From assembly GCF_003182195.1 (NCBI RefSeq), contig NZ_QGTM01000009.1, positions 1-64,000 on the forward strand: a stretch of 64,000 nt of DNA, given 5' to 3'. The notes below the pieces were generated by a model that ran no database searches, was not told the origin of the DNA, and saw only the letters and a list, made by a program, of their open reading frames with translations. The stretch is from Halomonas sp. A11-A (GTDB lineage: Bacteria; Pseudomonadota; Gammaproteobacteria; Pseudomonadales; Halomonadaceae). Position numbers and translations under genes: made by a program. Positions 16,121 through 28,383 of this stretch are shown here, piece by piece (the stretch's first letter is position 1; the number at the start of each line of letters is the position of its first letter).

Positions 16121-17611
16121 ATGTTCCCCGAGTTCACCCTGCGCTACGTTCGCCTGCCGGAACACTTCTATATCCGCTTCGACCCCGTGCCGGTGCCCGC
16201 GCCGCGGCTGGTGGCCTTCAACCGGCCGCTGGCCGAGGAACTCGGCTTCGATCTCGATGCCTTCGACGAGGCGCGCGCCGCCGAGTGGTTCTCCGGCAAC
16301 GCCGTGCCGCCCGGCGCCGAGCCCATCGCCCAGGCCTACGCCGGCCACCAGTTCGGCCACTTCAACCCGCGCCTCGGCGACGGCCGGGCGGTGCTGCTCG
16401 GCGAGGTGACCGACCGCGACGGGCGCCTGCGCGATATCCAGCTCAAGGGCGCCGGGATGACGCCCTTTTCCCGCGGCGCCGACGGTCGCGCTCCCCTCGG
16501 GCCGGTGCTGCGTGAGTACCTGGTGAGCGAGGCGATGCATCGCCTCGGCGTGCCCACCACCCGGGCGCTGGCCGCGGTGACCAGCGGCGAGCGGGTCTTC
16601 CGCCGAGTGCCGGAGCCCGGTGCGGTGCTGACCCGGGTGGCGTCGAGCCACCTGCGGGTGGGCACCTTCCAGTACTTCGCCGCCCGGGGCGAGCATGAGG
16701 CGGTGCGCACCCTGGCCGACCTGGCCATCGAGCGACACTATCCCCAGCTTAAGGGCCTGGAAGAGGGTGAGCGCTACGCGGCGTTGCTGGAGGCGGCAGT
16801 CGGGCGCCAGGCGGCGCTGGTGGCGAAGTGGATGGGGCTCGGCTTCATTCACGGGGTGATGAACACCGACAACTGCGCGATCTCCGGCGAGACCATCGAC
16901 TACGGCCCCTGCGCTTTCATGGAGGCCTATGATCCTGCGACGGTGTTCAGCTCCATCGACGAGCAGGGGCGCTACGCCTATCGCAACCAGCCCTGGCTCG
17001 CCCAGTGGAACCTGGCGCGGCTGGCCGAGGCGCTGCTGCCGCTGATCGATGCGGACCAGCAGCGCGCCGTTGAGCGGGCCACGGCGCTGGTCGAGGCCTT
17101 CGAGCCGCGCTATGGGGCCGAGTGGCTGGCGGTCTTTCGCGAGAAGCTGGGGCTGGCGCAGGAGGAGGCGGGCGACCGCGAGCTGGTCGAGGGCCTGCTG
17201 GAAGCACTGCAGGCCGGCCGGGCCGACTTCACCCTGGCCTTCCGTCGCCTGAGTGAAGCGGTTGAAGAGGGTGAGGCGGTGGAGGACGACGCCCCCGCGC
17301 TGCTGGCGCTGTTCGAGAACGACGCGGCCCTGCGGAAGTGGCTGCCGCGCTGGCGCGAGCGTCTGGCTCGGGAAGGTGTCGGCAGGGAGGAGATCGCCGC
17401 GCGCCTGAACGCCGTCAATCCGCTCTATATCCCCCGCAACCACCTGGTGGAGAGGATGATCGCGGCCGCCGCCGAGCAGGATGACTTCGGCCCCTTCGAG
17501 GCCCTGCGCCAGGTGCTGGCCGAGCCCTTCACCGAGCAGCCGGGCCGGGAAGAATACGCCCAGCCGGCGCCGTCCACCGAGCGGGTCTTCCGCACCTTCT
17601 GCGGGACCTGA
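16121..17611 (+). CDS. selO: Protein adenylyltransferase SelO (YdiU family)
   Basis: A pseudokinase-fold enzyme that transfers AMP from ATP to Ser/Thr/Tyr of target proteins, linked to redox homeostasis. Family signatures are [71 protein letters not shown] and [13 protein letters not shown]. The length of 496 residues is normal. The C-terminus FRTFCGT keeps the cysteine that is selenocysteine in eukaryotic homologues. The gene is transcribed alone between the deleted toxin and a bidirectional terminator shared with katG. Confidence 0.95.
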   Translation: MFPEFTLRYVRLPEHFYIRFDPVPVPAPRLVAFNRPLAEELGFDLDAFDEARAAEWFSGNAVPPGAEPIAQAYAGHQFGHFNPRLGDGRAVLLGEVTDRDGRLRDIQLKGAGMTPFSRGADGRAPLGPVLREYLVSEAMHRLGVPTTRALAAVTSGERVFRRVPEPGAVLTRVASSHLRVGTFQYFAARGEHEAVRTLADLAIERHYPQLKGLEEGERYAALLEAAVGRQAALVAKWMGLGFIHGVMNTDNCAISGETIDYGPCAFMEAYDPATVFSSIDEQGRYAYRNQPWLAQWNLARLAEALLPLIDADQQRAVERATALVEAFEPRYGAEWLAVFREKLGLAQEEAGDRELVEGLLEALQAGRADFTLAFRRLSEAVEEGEAVEDDAPALLALFENDAALRKWLPRWRERLAREGVGREEIAARLNAVNPLYIPRNHLVERMIAAAAEQDDFGPFEALRQVLAEPFTEQPGREEYAQPAPSTERVFRTFCGT

Positions 17612-17640
17612 GCCGCAGCGGAATACCCTGCATCAAAAAA

Positions 17641-17664
17641 GACGCCCGGGAAAGCCCGGGCGTC
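17641..17664. terminator. Bidirectional terminator between selO and katG
   Basis: A perfect 10-bp stem, GACGCCCGGG / CCCGGGCGTC, with loop AAAG. A run of six A at 17635-17640 gives a U-tract for the leftward katG transcript. The two genes converge on it. Confidence 0.85.
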
Positions 17665-17711
17665 TCTGTGGGTGACGGCGTGGCCGGGGCTCCCCGGCCA
17701 GCGCTTGCGCG

Positions 17712-20036
<2,325 letters not shown>

Positions 20037-20140
20037 CTACTCCTACGAAATCCATTAGCACAATGCGGCATTGCCCACCGCGGCGATAGGCAATCTCAAT
20101 CGGCAGGCGGCGGCGGAACTGCTATGCCTGACGCGGCCGG

Positions 20141-21082
20141 TCAGGCCTCGGGAAGGCGCAGTTCTCGGGCCTCGCCCATCAGGAAGTCGCGGTTGGCCTC
20201 CAGCGCCTCGCGCAGGAAGTCCCACAGCAGGCGTACCCGGGCCAGGCGGCGCTGCTCCTGGCGGGCGGTGATCCAGAACTGGCGGTCGATCGCCACCTCG
20301 TCTGTCAGCACCCTGACCAGTGGCCCGCTGCTTTCCGCCATGAAACAGGGCAGCACGGCGAGCCCCGCCCCGTGCAGGCAGGCGGCGTGCTGGGTGGTCA
20401 CGCTGGTGCTGCGCATGGCGAAGTGCGGCCCGGGGTGGCCGACCACCGCGGGGTCGAGCAGCGGCTCCAGGTAGCTGAGCTGCTCGCTGAAAATCAGGTC
20501 GTCCACGTAGCCGACCAGCCGATGCTCCCCCAGCTCGGCGACGCGGCCGGGCGCGCCGTGGCGCTCGAGGTAGCTCTCGCTGCCGTAGAGCCGCAGCCGA
20601 TAGTCGCACAGCCGCGAGATCACCAGCCCCGGGCTCACCGGGCGCTCCACGGTGATGGCCAGGTCCGCCTCGTGGCGGCTCAGGTTGACCACCCGAGGCA
20701 GGGCGAGCAGGTCCAGGGTCACCCCGGGGTGGCGGCTGCAGAAGGCCGAGAGCAGCGGGGCGATCACCCAGGTGCCGAAGCCCTCGGTCACCCCCAGGCG
20801 GATCTGGCCGCTCACCTGGTGGTTCTTGTCGGAGAGGCTCTCGCCGGCCTCGAAGGCGTGGCGGGCCATCTCCTCGGCATGGGCGAGCAGCTGCTGGCCC
20901 GCCTCGGTGAGGTGGTAGCCGTGGGTGCTGCGCTCGAAGAGCTGGGTGTTGAGCTTCTGCTCGAAGCGCCGGGTGCGCCGCGACAGGGTGGAGTGGTCCA
21001 GCCCCAGGCGCCGGGCGGCGTCGGTGAGGCGCTGGGTGCGCGCCACCTCCAGGAAGATCTGGATGTCGTGCCAGTCGAGCAT
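20141..21082 (-). CDS. LysR-family transcriptional regulator
   Basis: A 313-residue regulator with an N-terminal helix-turn-helix (FLEVARTQRLTDAARRLGLDHSTLSRRTRRFE) and a C-terminal periplasmic-binding-like effector domain (from about residue 90, SGQIRLGVTEGFGTWV). It is divergent from mmsA across a 217-bp gap that contains a TTGTGC-N6-GCACAA palindrome. By the usual LysR arrangement it probably controls mmsA and itself. The effector is unknown. Confidence 0.9.
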   Translation of the reverse strand: MLDWHDIQIFLEVARTQRLTDAARRLGLDHSTLSRRTRRFEQKLNTQLFERSTHGYHLTEAGQQLLAHAEEMARHAFEAGESLSDKNHQVSGQIRLGVTEGFGTWVIAPLLSAFCSRHPGVTLDLLALPRVVNLSRHEADLAITVERPVSPGLVISRLCDYRLRLYGSESYLERHGAPGRVAELGEHRLVGYVDDLIFSEQLSYLEPLLDPAVVGHPGPHFAMRSTSVTTQHAACLHGAGLAVLPCFMAESSGPLVRVLTDEVAIDRQFWITARQEQRRLARVRLLWDFLREALEANRDFLMGEARELRLPEA

Positions 21083-21108
21083 GGCAGGGCTCCACGGAGG
21101 AAACTTGG

Positions 21109-21126
21109 TTGTGCATCAGTGCACAA
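21109..21126. promoter_or_regulatory. Candidate LysR operator between lysR and mmsA
   Basis: A perfect inverted repeat, TTGTGC-ATCAGT-GCACAA, containing a T-N11-A core. It lies 27-44 bp upstream of the lysR start, a typical autoregulatory position. Confidence 0.55.
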
Positions 21127-21299
21127 GCAATGTGCCTGAGTGCCCGTTGTCACGCCATCCGACCTCTGGATACACTCGATGCCATCATCGCTCGTGTTTT
21201 TATACACACAAAGTCTAATGCCGGGCGACGGCAGCGGCCAGCGGCCGCCACAACCACAAGCCGCCCACCGGCAGCGACAGCACCCAGAGGAGCACGCCC

Positions 21300-22799
<1,500 letters not shown>

Positions 22800-22822
22800 T
22801 CCCACCTGCTCGGTGACAGCGC

Positions 22823-22848
22823 GGCCCCGCCTCGAGAGAGGCGGGGCC
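22823..22848 (+). terminator. Terminator after mmsA
   Basis: An 11-bp stem, GGCCCCGCCTC / GAGGCGGGGCC, with loop GAGA, 24 bp after the mmsA stop, followed by a short TTT. Confidence 0.75.
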
Positions 22849-22876
22849 GGCTGCGTTTCGGTCCATGACTCCCGTG

Positions 22877-23094
22877 GCTGCCTTTCTGTGGGAGGCCGGC
22901 TCCCTTGTGGGAGGCCGGCTTCGCCGGGCGAATGGAGGCCGCAGGCCTCCCTCGTGGCTGTCTTTCTGCAGGAGCCCGGGTCCGCCCGGGCGATTGGAGG
23001 CCGAAGGCCTCCCCCGGTCCATGACTCCTTGGCTGTCTTTCTGTGGGAGGCCGGCTACGCCGGGCGAATGGAGGCCGCAGGCCTCCCGCGGTGG
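22877..23094 (+). repeat. Cluster of three REP/BIME-like units
   Basis: Most of the 421-bp gap between mmsA and the next gene. Three head-to-tail units start with GGCTGYCTTTCTG at 22877, 22955 and 23030 (periods 78 and 75 bp). Each holds two palindromes: GTGGGAGGCCGGCTTCGCCG-type followed by GGCGAA, and GGAGGCCGCAGGCCTCC. The sequence GGTCCATGACTCC flanks units at 22860 and 23017. The first unit has an extra GTGGGAGGCCGGCT copy. No transposase gene of the RAYT type lies nearby. The rest of the gap (23095-23220) holds only the leader of the next gene, with the small palindrome GTTAACGTTAAC. Confidence 0.85.
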
Positions 23095-23220
23095 TCGCCA
23101 ATGGTCAGGCATGGCTACCATGCCTTTCGGGGCCGCCTGCGACCGAGATCGTATGGACAGCACCCTGACGTTAACGTTAACTGGAGGTTTCCAACAACAA
23201 CCACAACGCCAGGAGCCACC

Positions 23221-23808
23221 ATGACCGCGCCCATCAGCCGCTTTCCCATCCCCGAATCGATCCAGGACCTTCCCGAGGACATCCGCGACGCCATGCTGGC
23301 GGTGCAGGAGAAGGCCGGCTTCATCCCCAACGTCTTCCTGATGCTGGCCCACCGCCCGGCCGAGTTCCGCGCCTTCTTCGCCTACCACGACGCCCTGATG
23401 GAGAGGGAGGCCGACACCCTCACCAAGGCGGAGAAGGAGATGATCGTGGTGGCCACCAGCGCCCGCAACCGCTGCCTGTACTGCGTGGTGGCCCATGGCG
23501 CGCTGGTGCGCATCTACAGCAAGGACCCCCTGCTGGCCGACCAGGTCGCCATCAACCACCGTACCGCGCCGATCAGCGAGCGGCATCGGGTGATGCTCGA
23601 CTTTGCCCTGCACTGCGGCCTGGACGTGGGGGAGCTCACCGATGAGTGGCAGGCGCGTCTGATCGAGGCGGGCTTCACCCACGACGACATCTGGGACATC
23701 GGCGCCATCGCCGCCTTCTTCGGTCTCTCCAACCGCCTGGTCACGCTCACCGGCACGCCGCCCAACCCGGAGTTCTACCTGATGGGCCGGGTGCCGAGGG
23801 AGAAGTAA
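23221..23808 (+). CDS. Peroxidase-related AhpD-like protein (carboxymuconolactone decarboxylase domain)
   Basis: A 195-residue all-helical protein of the AhpD/CMD superfamily, in the uncharacterised peroxidase-related subgroup. The redox motif CLYCVVAHG (CxxC followed by H three residues on) is intact in the central domain, and IPNVFLMLAHRPAEFRAF is the usual lead-in. A second helical half (AIAAFFGLSNRLVTLTG) closes the fold. The ATG at 23221 follows CTGGAGG within 30 bp and family proteins begin here. It is probably a thiol-dependent peroxidase or reductase; the electron donor is unknown. It stands alone after the REP cluster. Confidence 0.85.
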   Translation: MTAPISRFPIPESIQDLPEDIRDAMLAVQEKAGFIPNVFLMLAHRPAEFRAFFAYHDALMEREADTLTKAEKEMIVVATSARNRCLYCVVAHGALVRIYSKDPLLADQVAINHRTAPISERHRVMLDFALHCGLDVGELTDEWQARLIEAGFTHDDIWDIGAIAAFFGLSNRLVTLTGTPPNPEFYLMGRVPREK

Positions 23809-23878
23809 CGTCGTTGGCATCCAGAAGGGCTGCCGGTACGCTCGAAGATGAAAAGGGGAATGATGCGAGGCATGTTCA

Positions 23879-24634
23879 GTGGCAGAGCGTAAGGCATGGA
23901 GCGACCAAGACCGACTGCAGGCGCTGGCGCTCTACTGCCGCCTGAGCTTCGGTCAGTTGCATCGCGAGCGGCCCGAGGTCATTCACCTGGCCGAGCAGAT
24001 GGGCCGCTCTGCCAGCTCGGTGGCCATGAAGCTCTCCAACTACGCGAGCCTCGACCCAGAGGTACGGGCGCTGGGCAAAAAGGGGCTGTCGGGTGCCTCA
24101 CGCCAGGATCGCCTGCTGTGGGAGCGCTTTATCGCCGACCCGAAGAGTGTCGCCGCCGAGAGTGAGTCGGCCTGGGTAGAGCTCGATCCCTGTGGCGATA
24201 GTGCCGAGGCAGATGAGGATTACACCGGCAGCGAGGCCTATGCCCTGCAGCGACGGCGTATTGGGCAGTCGCTATTCCGCAAGGCCGTGATGGTGCGCTA
24301 CGACACGCGATGCGTGATTACCGGGCTTCGTCACGAGGATCTACTGATTGCGAGCCATATCGTGCCTTGGCAGGCGCGCCCAGAGTCTCGCCTCGATCCC
24401 GCTAATGGGCTCTGCCTCAACGCGCTCCATGACCGCGCCTTCGATAAGGGACTGCTGGCCATCGACGACCGGGACCGCATTCGCATCTCTCCTGAGCTGA
24501 CCGGCGCGGCCCCCAACGGCCGGCTCAAGGCGCAGCTCCATGACCTCGAGGGCCAGCCCTTGATCCTGAGCCCTCGCGCCTTTCCGAACCGAGACTATCT
24601 CGCCTGGCACTTCCGGGAGTGCTTCCGACGCTGA
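23879..24634 (+). CDS. HNH endonuclease-domain protein
   Basis: A 251-residue protein with a C-terminal HNH nuclease domain: VITGLRHEDLLIASHIVPW, then NGLCLNALHDRAFDKGLL. It belongs to the HNH_2-type group usually labelled putative restriction endonuclease. The N-terminal half (about 100 residues, including MGRSASSVAMKLSNYASLDP) is a helical segment seen in the same group and may bind DNA. It starts at GTG 23879; no in-frame ATG is close. No methylase partner is nearby, so it may act alone or be a leftover of a defence system. The next gene region begins 100 bp later with a riboswitch. Confidence 0.8.
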   Translation: MAERKAWSDQDRLQALALYCRLSFGQLHRERPEVIHLAEQMGRSASSVAMKLSNYASLDPEVRALGKKGLSGASRQDRLLWERFIADPKSVAAESESAWVELDPCGDSAEADEDYTGSEAYALQRRRIGQSLFRKAVMVRYDTRCVITGLRHEDLLIASHIVPWQARPESRLDPANGLCLNALHDRAFDKGLLAIDDRDRIRISPELTGAAPNGRLKAQLHDLEGQPLILSPRAFPNRDYLAWHFRECFRR

Positions 24635-24737
24635 TACCCCCGGCGACCCCTGGCCGCCGGCCCATGGCCTCGCTATGATGCCTCCGGCCCGTTGTGTTGC
24701 TGAGCACGGCGGGCCCACACAACTCATTCACTTGTCG

Positions 24738-24825
24738 CCAGGGGAGTCCCGCCGCATCCGCGGGGGCTGAGAGGGCCAAGCGCCGACCCTGGAACCTGAT
24801 CCGGTTCATACCGGCGGAGGAAGCG
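24738..24825 (+). ncRNA. TPP riboswitch (THI element)
   Basis: Contains the conserved thiamine pyrophosphate aptamer parts in order: GGGGAGTCCC, GGCTGAGAGGG, CCCTGGAACCTGATCCGG, and CATACCGGCGGAGGAAGCG. The aptamer ends 5 bp before the start codon of the symporter gene and the terminal GGAGGAA is also the ribosome-binding site. This suggests translational repression by sequestration when thiamine pyrophosphate is plentiful. No separate terminator hairpin is visible between aptamer and gene. Confidence 0.97.
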
Positions 24826-24829
24826 CGAC

Positions 24830-26236
24830 ATGCCTTACCTGACGTCTGCCGTGCTCGGCGCGGCGCTTCTGTGCTTTGCTTTCCTGGGCCTGCGGGCCCG
24901 CCGGGCCGACGGCCTGCTCGATGACTACGTCACCGCCCGCAACTCCCAGGGCGCCCAGGCCATCGGCCTGTCGTTCCTGGCCTCCAGCATGGGAGCCTGG
25001 ATCCTCTTCGCGCCGCCGGAGATCGGCGCCTTCGTGGGGCCGGTGGCGCTGGCCGGCTACGCCATCGGCTCCTCGCTGCCCTTTATCGTGCTGGGGCTCT
25101 ACGGCCCGGCGATCCGTCGCCACCTGCCGCAGGGGCGCAGCATCGGCGAGTTCGCGGAGTCCTGCTACGGCGCCGGGGTGCGGCGCTGGGTCTCCTTCGT
25201 CTCGGTGGCCTACATGGCGATCTTCCTGGCCGCCGAGCTCACCGCCATCGGCGCCATCGCCGCGCTGCTCTCCGACGTGCCGCCGGCGCTGGTGGTCCTC
25301 GGGGTGGCCGTGGTCACCCTGGTCTACACCACCCTGGGCGGGCTGCGGGCGAGCCTCGCCACCGACCGCTGGCAGGCCTGGCTGCTGCTGGCCCTGCTGG
25401 TGCTGGTGGGCGGCGTGGCCTGGTGGTGGCTGCCGCCGATGCCGGCCGAAGCCGTGATGCCCTCGATTCCCACGAGCAGTGCGCTCTCGGTGGCGCTCAC
25501 CCTAGTGATCGCCGTCACCGCGGCCAACCTCTTCCATCAGGGCTACTGGCAGCGGGTATGGGCCGCCGAGGATGACCGCGCCCTGGCCCGTGGGGCCCTG
25601 CTGGGTGGAGCCAGCAGCCTGCTGGTGGTGATGGCCATCGGCGGGCTAGGCATCGTGGCGGCCATGCATGCGCTGCCTCTGGGCGAGCCGCCGATTCCCT
25701 TCTTCGCGCTGCTCTCCGCCGCGCCGGCCTGGCTGGGCCTGCCGGCCCTGGTGCTGGCGGTGACCCTGGTGGCCTCCAGCGTCGATACCCTGCAGAACGC
25801 CATCGCCTCCATGGCGGTGGCCAGCTCCGGCCGGCGCGGGCTCTCGGTGCGGGCGGCGCGCCTGGTCACGGTGGCGCTGATGCTGCCGGTGGTGTGGGTG
25901 GCCCTGCAGGGATTCTCGGTGCTGCGCCTCTTCCTGATCGCGGATCTGCTGTGCGCCGCCATCCTGCTGCCGGTGCTGCTGGGCCTGTGGCGGCGCATGT
26001 CGCCGCTCGCCGCGGTGGCCGGCGGCGTGGCGGGCCTGCTCGGTGCGGTGCTGCCAGGCTGGATCACCCTGGGAAGCCTCTCCGCCGGCGTGCTCGCCGC
26101 CACCTTCCCGGACAGCATTCCGACGCTTCCGCCCTTCCTGGGGGCGCTGCTCGCCTCCACGCTGGTGAGCCTGCTGATCGCCTGGCGGTACCCGGGGGCG
26201 AGATTCCAACCGACACTCCAAGGAGATGCCCGATGA
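24830..26236 (+). CDS. Sodium:solute symporter family protein under TPP riboswitch control (putative thiamine-precursor importer)
   Basis: A 468-residue membrane protein with about 13 hydrophobic segments and sodium/solute symporter family features (LLDDYVTARNSQGAQAIGLS near the N-terminus, LVYTTLGGLRASLATDRWQA, and ASSVDTLQNAIAS). It is directly controlled by the TPP riboswitch and overlaps the tenA start by ATGA. The context implies import of thiamine, its pyrimidine moiety or a degraded form. The family alone does not define the substrate. It is distinct from the known PnuT, ThiT and ThiXYZ carriers. Confidence 0.88.
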   Translation: MPYLTSAVLGAALLCFAFLGLRARRADGLLDDYVTARNSQGAQAIGLSFLASSMGAWILFAPPEIGAFVGPVALAGYAIGSSLPFIVLGLYGPAIRRHLPQGRSIGEFAESCYGAGVRRWVSFVSVAYMAIFLAAELTAIGAIAALLSDVPPALVVLGVAVVTLVYTTLGGLRASLATDRWQAWLLLALLVLVGGVAWWWLPPMPAEAVMPSIPTSSALSVALTLVIAVTAANLFHQGYWQRVWAAEDDRALARGALLGGASSLLVVMAIGGLGIVAAMHALPLGEPPIPFFALLSAAPAWLGLPALVLAVTLVASSVDTLQNAIASMAVASSGRRGLSVRAARLVTVALMLPVVWVALQGFSVLRLFLIADLLCAAILLPVLLGLWRRMSPLAAVAGGVAGLLGAVLPGWITLGSLSAGVLAATFPDSIPTLPPFLGALLASTLVSLLIAWRYPGARFQPTLQGDAR

Positions 26237-26928
26237 CGACTCGAGCCGACTGGACCGCCTGGGCGGCGCAGCAGGACGCGCCGCGCCTCACCGACTGGCT
26301 GCGCGAGATCAGCGAGCCCGACTGGTCCGCCACCGTGAACCACCCGCTCTTCGACGCCATGGCCGAGGGTCGCCTCGCCGGCGCCGACTTCGCCGCCTAT
26401 ATGGTGCAGGACTACGGCTTCGTGGATCCCTTCACCGCGCTGATCGGCTTCGCCATCGGCCGTGCACCGAGCATGGAGGACCGGGTGGTGCTGGGGCAGT
26501 TCATGGGCATGTTGACCAGCGACGAGAACAGCGCCTTCCAGCGCACCTTCGAGGCCTTCGCGGTGCCCGCCGCCCAGCGCGAGGCGCCGGACTACCTGCC
26601 CGAGACCCGGGCCTTCCAGGCGCTGCTGCGCGAGACCGGTGATGGCGGCGGCTATGCGGAGATCCTGGCTGTGCTGGTGGTCACCGAGTGGGTCTACCTG
26701 GAGTGGGCGCTGCGGGTGACGCGTGCAGGCGACCTGCACCCGCTGATGGTGGAGTGGATCGACCTGCACGACAACCCCGCCTTCCAGGAGTTCGTGGCCT
26801 GGCTGCGCCGCCGCCTGGACGAGGAGGCCGAAGCGCTCGATGACGCCGCCTTCACCCGCATGGCCGAGTGCTTCCGCGAGACCGTCGCCAGGGAGCGCGC
26901 CTTCCACGACGCCGTGATGCCGCGCTGA
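26233..26928 (+). CDS. tenA: TenA-family thiamine salvage protein lacking the active-site cysteine (TenA_E-like)
   Basis: A 231-residue helical protein of the TenA/thiaminase-2 family, which hydrolyses degraded thiamine pyrimidines for salvage. Recognisable segments are NHPLFDAMAEGRL, FAAYMVQDYGFVDPF and the C-terminal glutamate in FRETVARERAFHDAV. Where classical TenA has PCYW with the catalytic Cys, this protein reads VVTEWVYLEWA, so the cysteine is absent. That places it with the cysteine-less TenA_E group. It is translationally coupled (ATGA) to the riboswitch-controlled symporter, supporting an uptake-plus-salvage role. Confidence 0.85.
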   Translation: MTTRADWTAWAAQQDAPRLTDWLREISEPDWSATVNHPLFDAMAEGRLAGADFAAYMVQDYGFVDPFTALIGFAIGRAPSMEDRVVLGQFMGMLTSDENSAFQRTFEAFAVPAAQREAPDYLPETRAFQALLRETGDGGGYAEILAVLVVTEWVYLEWALRVTRAGDLHPLMVEWIDLHDNPAFQEFVAWLRRRLDEEAEALDDAAFTRMAECFRETVARERAFHDAVMPR

Positions 26929-27005
26929 GCGGGCTGCGCGGGTAGCCGTCGCCATACCCGCCTTGCTTGCGGTGGGCGTTGCTCAGGGGAAGAGGGGAGG
27001 CCCCC

Positions 27006-27410
27006 TCAGTCGAGGAAGAGGTCGGCGGGGAGCCCGAAGCGCTGGGTTAGGGCCTTGATCTGGCGCACGTTCAGGCGTCGCTTGCCGTTGAGGATCTCCG
27101 AGATCACCGATTGGGTGCCGACGTCCGGCAGGCTCGACTGGTCGAGACCGTGCCACTGCATCAGGTGGCGGAGCATGTCGGCGCCCCTCACCTCAGGCAT
27201 CGGGCGATGGGCATCGTCATATTCCTCGATGAGGTCACCCATGTGAGAGGCGAGGCTCGCCAGGGGGTGCTCCTCGTCGTCTCCGACCAGCTCCAGCAGC
27301 TCATCGAGCGCCGCGACCAGGGCGTCGTAGTCGTCTTCCGTTTCCGGAGCGCTGAGCAGGGGAGCCACGAAGCGCCAGTGGGCGGCCGCCTGTTGGACGA
27401 TGCTGGTCAT
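27006..27410 (-). CDS. higA: HigA-type antitoxin
   Basis: A 134-residue antitoxin with an acidic N-terminal toxin-binding part (DALVAALDELLELVGDDEEHP) and a C-terminal helix-turn-helix (LDQSSLPDVGTQSVISEILNGKRRLNVRQIKALTQRFGLP). It follows the toxin gene by 2 bp, the toxin-first order of higBA loci. It is expected to neutralise HigB and repress the shared promoter, probably at the CTATCGCA palindrome upstream. Confidence 0.9.
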   Translation of the reverse strand: MTSIVQQAAAHWRFVAPLLSAPETEDDYDALVAALDELLELVGDDEEHPLASLASHMGDLIEEYDDAHRPMPEVRGADMLRHLMQWHGLDQSSLPDVGTQSVISEILNGKRRLNVRQIKALTQRFGLPADLFLD

Positions 27411-27412
27411 GT

Positions 27413-27700
27413 TCACTCCTTCCAGGTACCCCTGTCGTATTCGGTATGGTCGAGGATGTGCTGGATATAGATCTTCCTGAATCGATAATGCACCACGGCG
27501 ATGAGACGAATCTTGTTGCCGCCGATATCGAAGACATGCTGCCGGCCGACCTTGTCGGTGGCGGGAAACAGCGCCTTCATCTCGGCAAAGCTGCCGGGCT
27601 CGCTCGACTTCATGAGCCGATACCAGGCATCCAGTGCAGAGGCGGCCTGGGGCCATTTCTGCTTGGCTTCCCAGATGCGCTTCTGGGTGATGACATGCAT
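27413..27700 (-). CDS. higB: HigB-type mRNA interferase toxin
   Basis: A 95-residue RelE-superfamily toxin that cleaves mRNA on the ribosome. The sequence carries the HigB pattern: N-terminal MHVITQKRIWEAKQKWPQAA, central NKIRLIAVVHYRFRKIYIQ and C-terminal ILDHTEYDRGTWKE, with the conserved basic and His/Tyr residues kept. It looks full length. The promoter and operator lie immediately upstream. Confidence 0.92.
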   Translation of the reverse strand: MHVITQKRIWEAKQKWPQAASALDAWYRLMKSSEPGSFAEMKALFPATDKVGRQHVFDIGGNKIRLIAVVHYRFRKIYIQHILDHTEYDRGTWKE

Positions 27701-27710
27701 GGCGTCTGTT

Positions 27711-27729
27711 CTATCGCACTTTGCGATAG
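27711..27729. promoter_or_regulatory. Probable HigA operator
   Basis: A perfect palindrome, CTATCGCA-CTT-TGCGATAG, immediately downstream of the higBA -10 box and 11 bp before the higB start. Its position over the transcription start suits autorepression. Confidence 0.7.
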
Positions 27730-27758
27730 AGTATAGGTTCTACCTGCGGACACGGCAA
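27730..27758 (-). promoter_or_regulatory. higBA promoter
   Basis: On the minus strand: TTGCCG (27753-27758), exactly 17 bp, then TATACT (27730-27735). Both boxes are close to sigma-70 consensus. Confidence 0.7.
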
Positions 27759-27771
27759 TGGCGCCAGGCAA

Positions 27772-27805
27772 GAGCGCCCCCGCCGGGTAACCGACGGGGG
27801 CGCTC
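27772..27805. terminator. Hairpin terminator downstream of the DUF5362 gene
   Basis: Stem GAGCGCCCCCG / CGGGGGCGCTC with a short imperfect loop, 31 bp past the end of the leftward gene. No strong T-run is present. Confidence 0.6.
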
Positions 27806-27835
27806 GCGTGATGGGCCGCTGTGGAGCTTCAGCCG

Positions 27836-28201
27836 CTACCAGCCGCTGCCGCCCATCATGCCCATCATACCGATGGCGCCGAACAGCATGCCGCCCACGG
27901 CGATGGCCAGGTAGATCAGGATCAGGACGCCGAAGATGGTGAAGTAGGTCTTGAGCTTGCCGAGGGCGAACTTCATGTCCCGGGAGTCGCCGCTCTCGAA
28001 GACCCGGCCGGCGGCGCCCGCCGCCTGCATCAGCACCCAGCCCGCCCAGATCGGAATCCAGGCCACGATCAGGCCGACGATGGAGAGGGCGGTCAGCACC
28101 CCCGAGAGGATCAGCATCACGCCGGTGAGCTGCATCCAGAACTTGCCGCGGTAGAGCGGCTCGATCAGGTCGCGCAGCAGTTCCTGGGAGTTGTTGTCCA
28201 T
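27836..28201 (-). CDS. DUF5362-like small membrane protein
   Basis: A 121-residue protein with an N-terminal amphipathic stretch (LLRDLIEPLYRGKFWMQLTG) and three or four hydrophobic helices, ending in a Gly/Met-rich tail (GAIGMMGMMGGSGW). I chose the ATG at 28201 because AAGGAAC precedes it and the family starts there; the frame is open about 22 residues further. It matches the uncharacterised DUF5362 type as I remember it. The function is unknown. It is transcribed alone. Confidence 0.75.
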   Translation of the reverse strand: MDNNSQELLRDLIEPLYRGKFWMQLTGVMLILSGVLTALSIVGLIVAWIPIWAGWVLMQAAGAAGRVFESGDSRDMKFALGKLKTYFTIFGVLILIYLAIAVGGMLFGAIGMMGMMGGSGW

Positions 28202-28383
28202 GTCACGTTCCTTGTCGTGGTTGATGAGCGAATCGATACCAAGGGGTAGCGATGAGCTGCGAGACACTCTAGCAGCCCGTCAGGGGCCTTGCCCCGTTTC
28301 GATGCATGGGCACCATTGCTTGTCATGCCGGGCCTTGAGGTCCACCCTCTGGGGGTTACCCCATCTTCACAAGGAGCCCCGCC

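Noticed and set aside
22877..23094. A CRISPR array at the repeated units
   Set aside because: There are only three units, made of palindromes with no unique spacers of constant length, and no cas genes.
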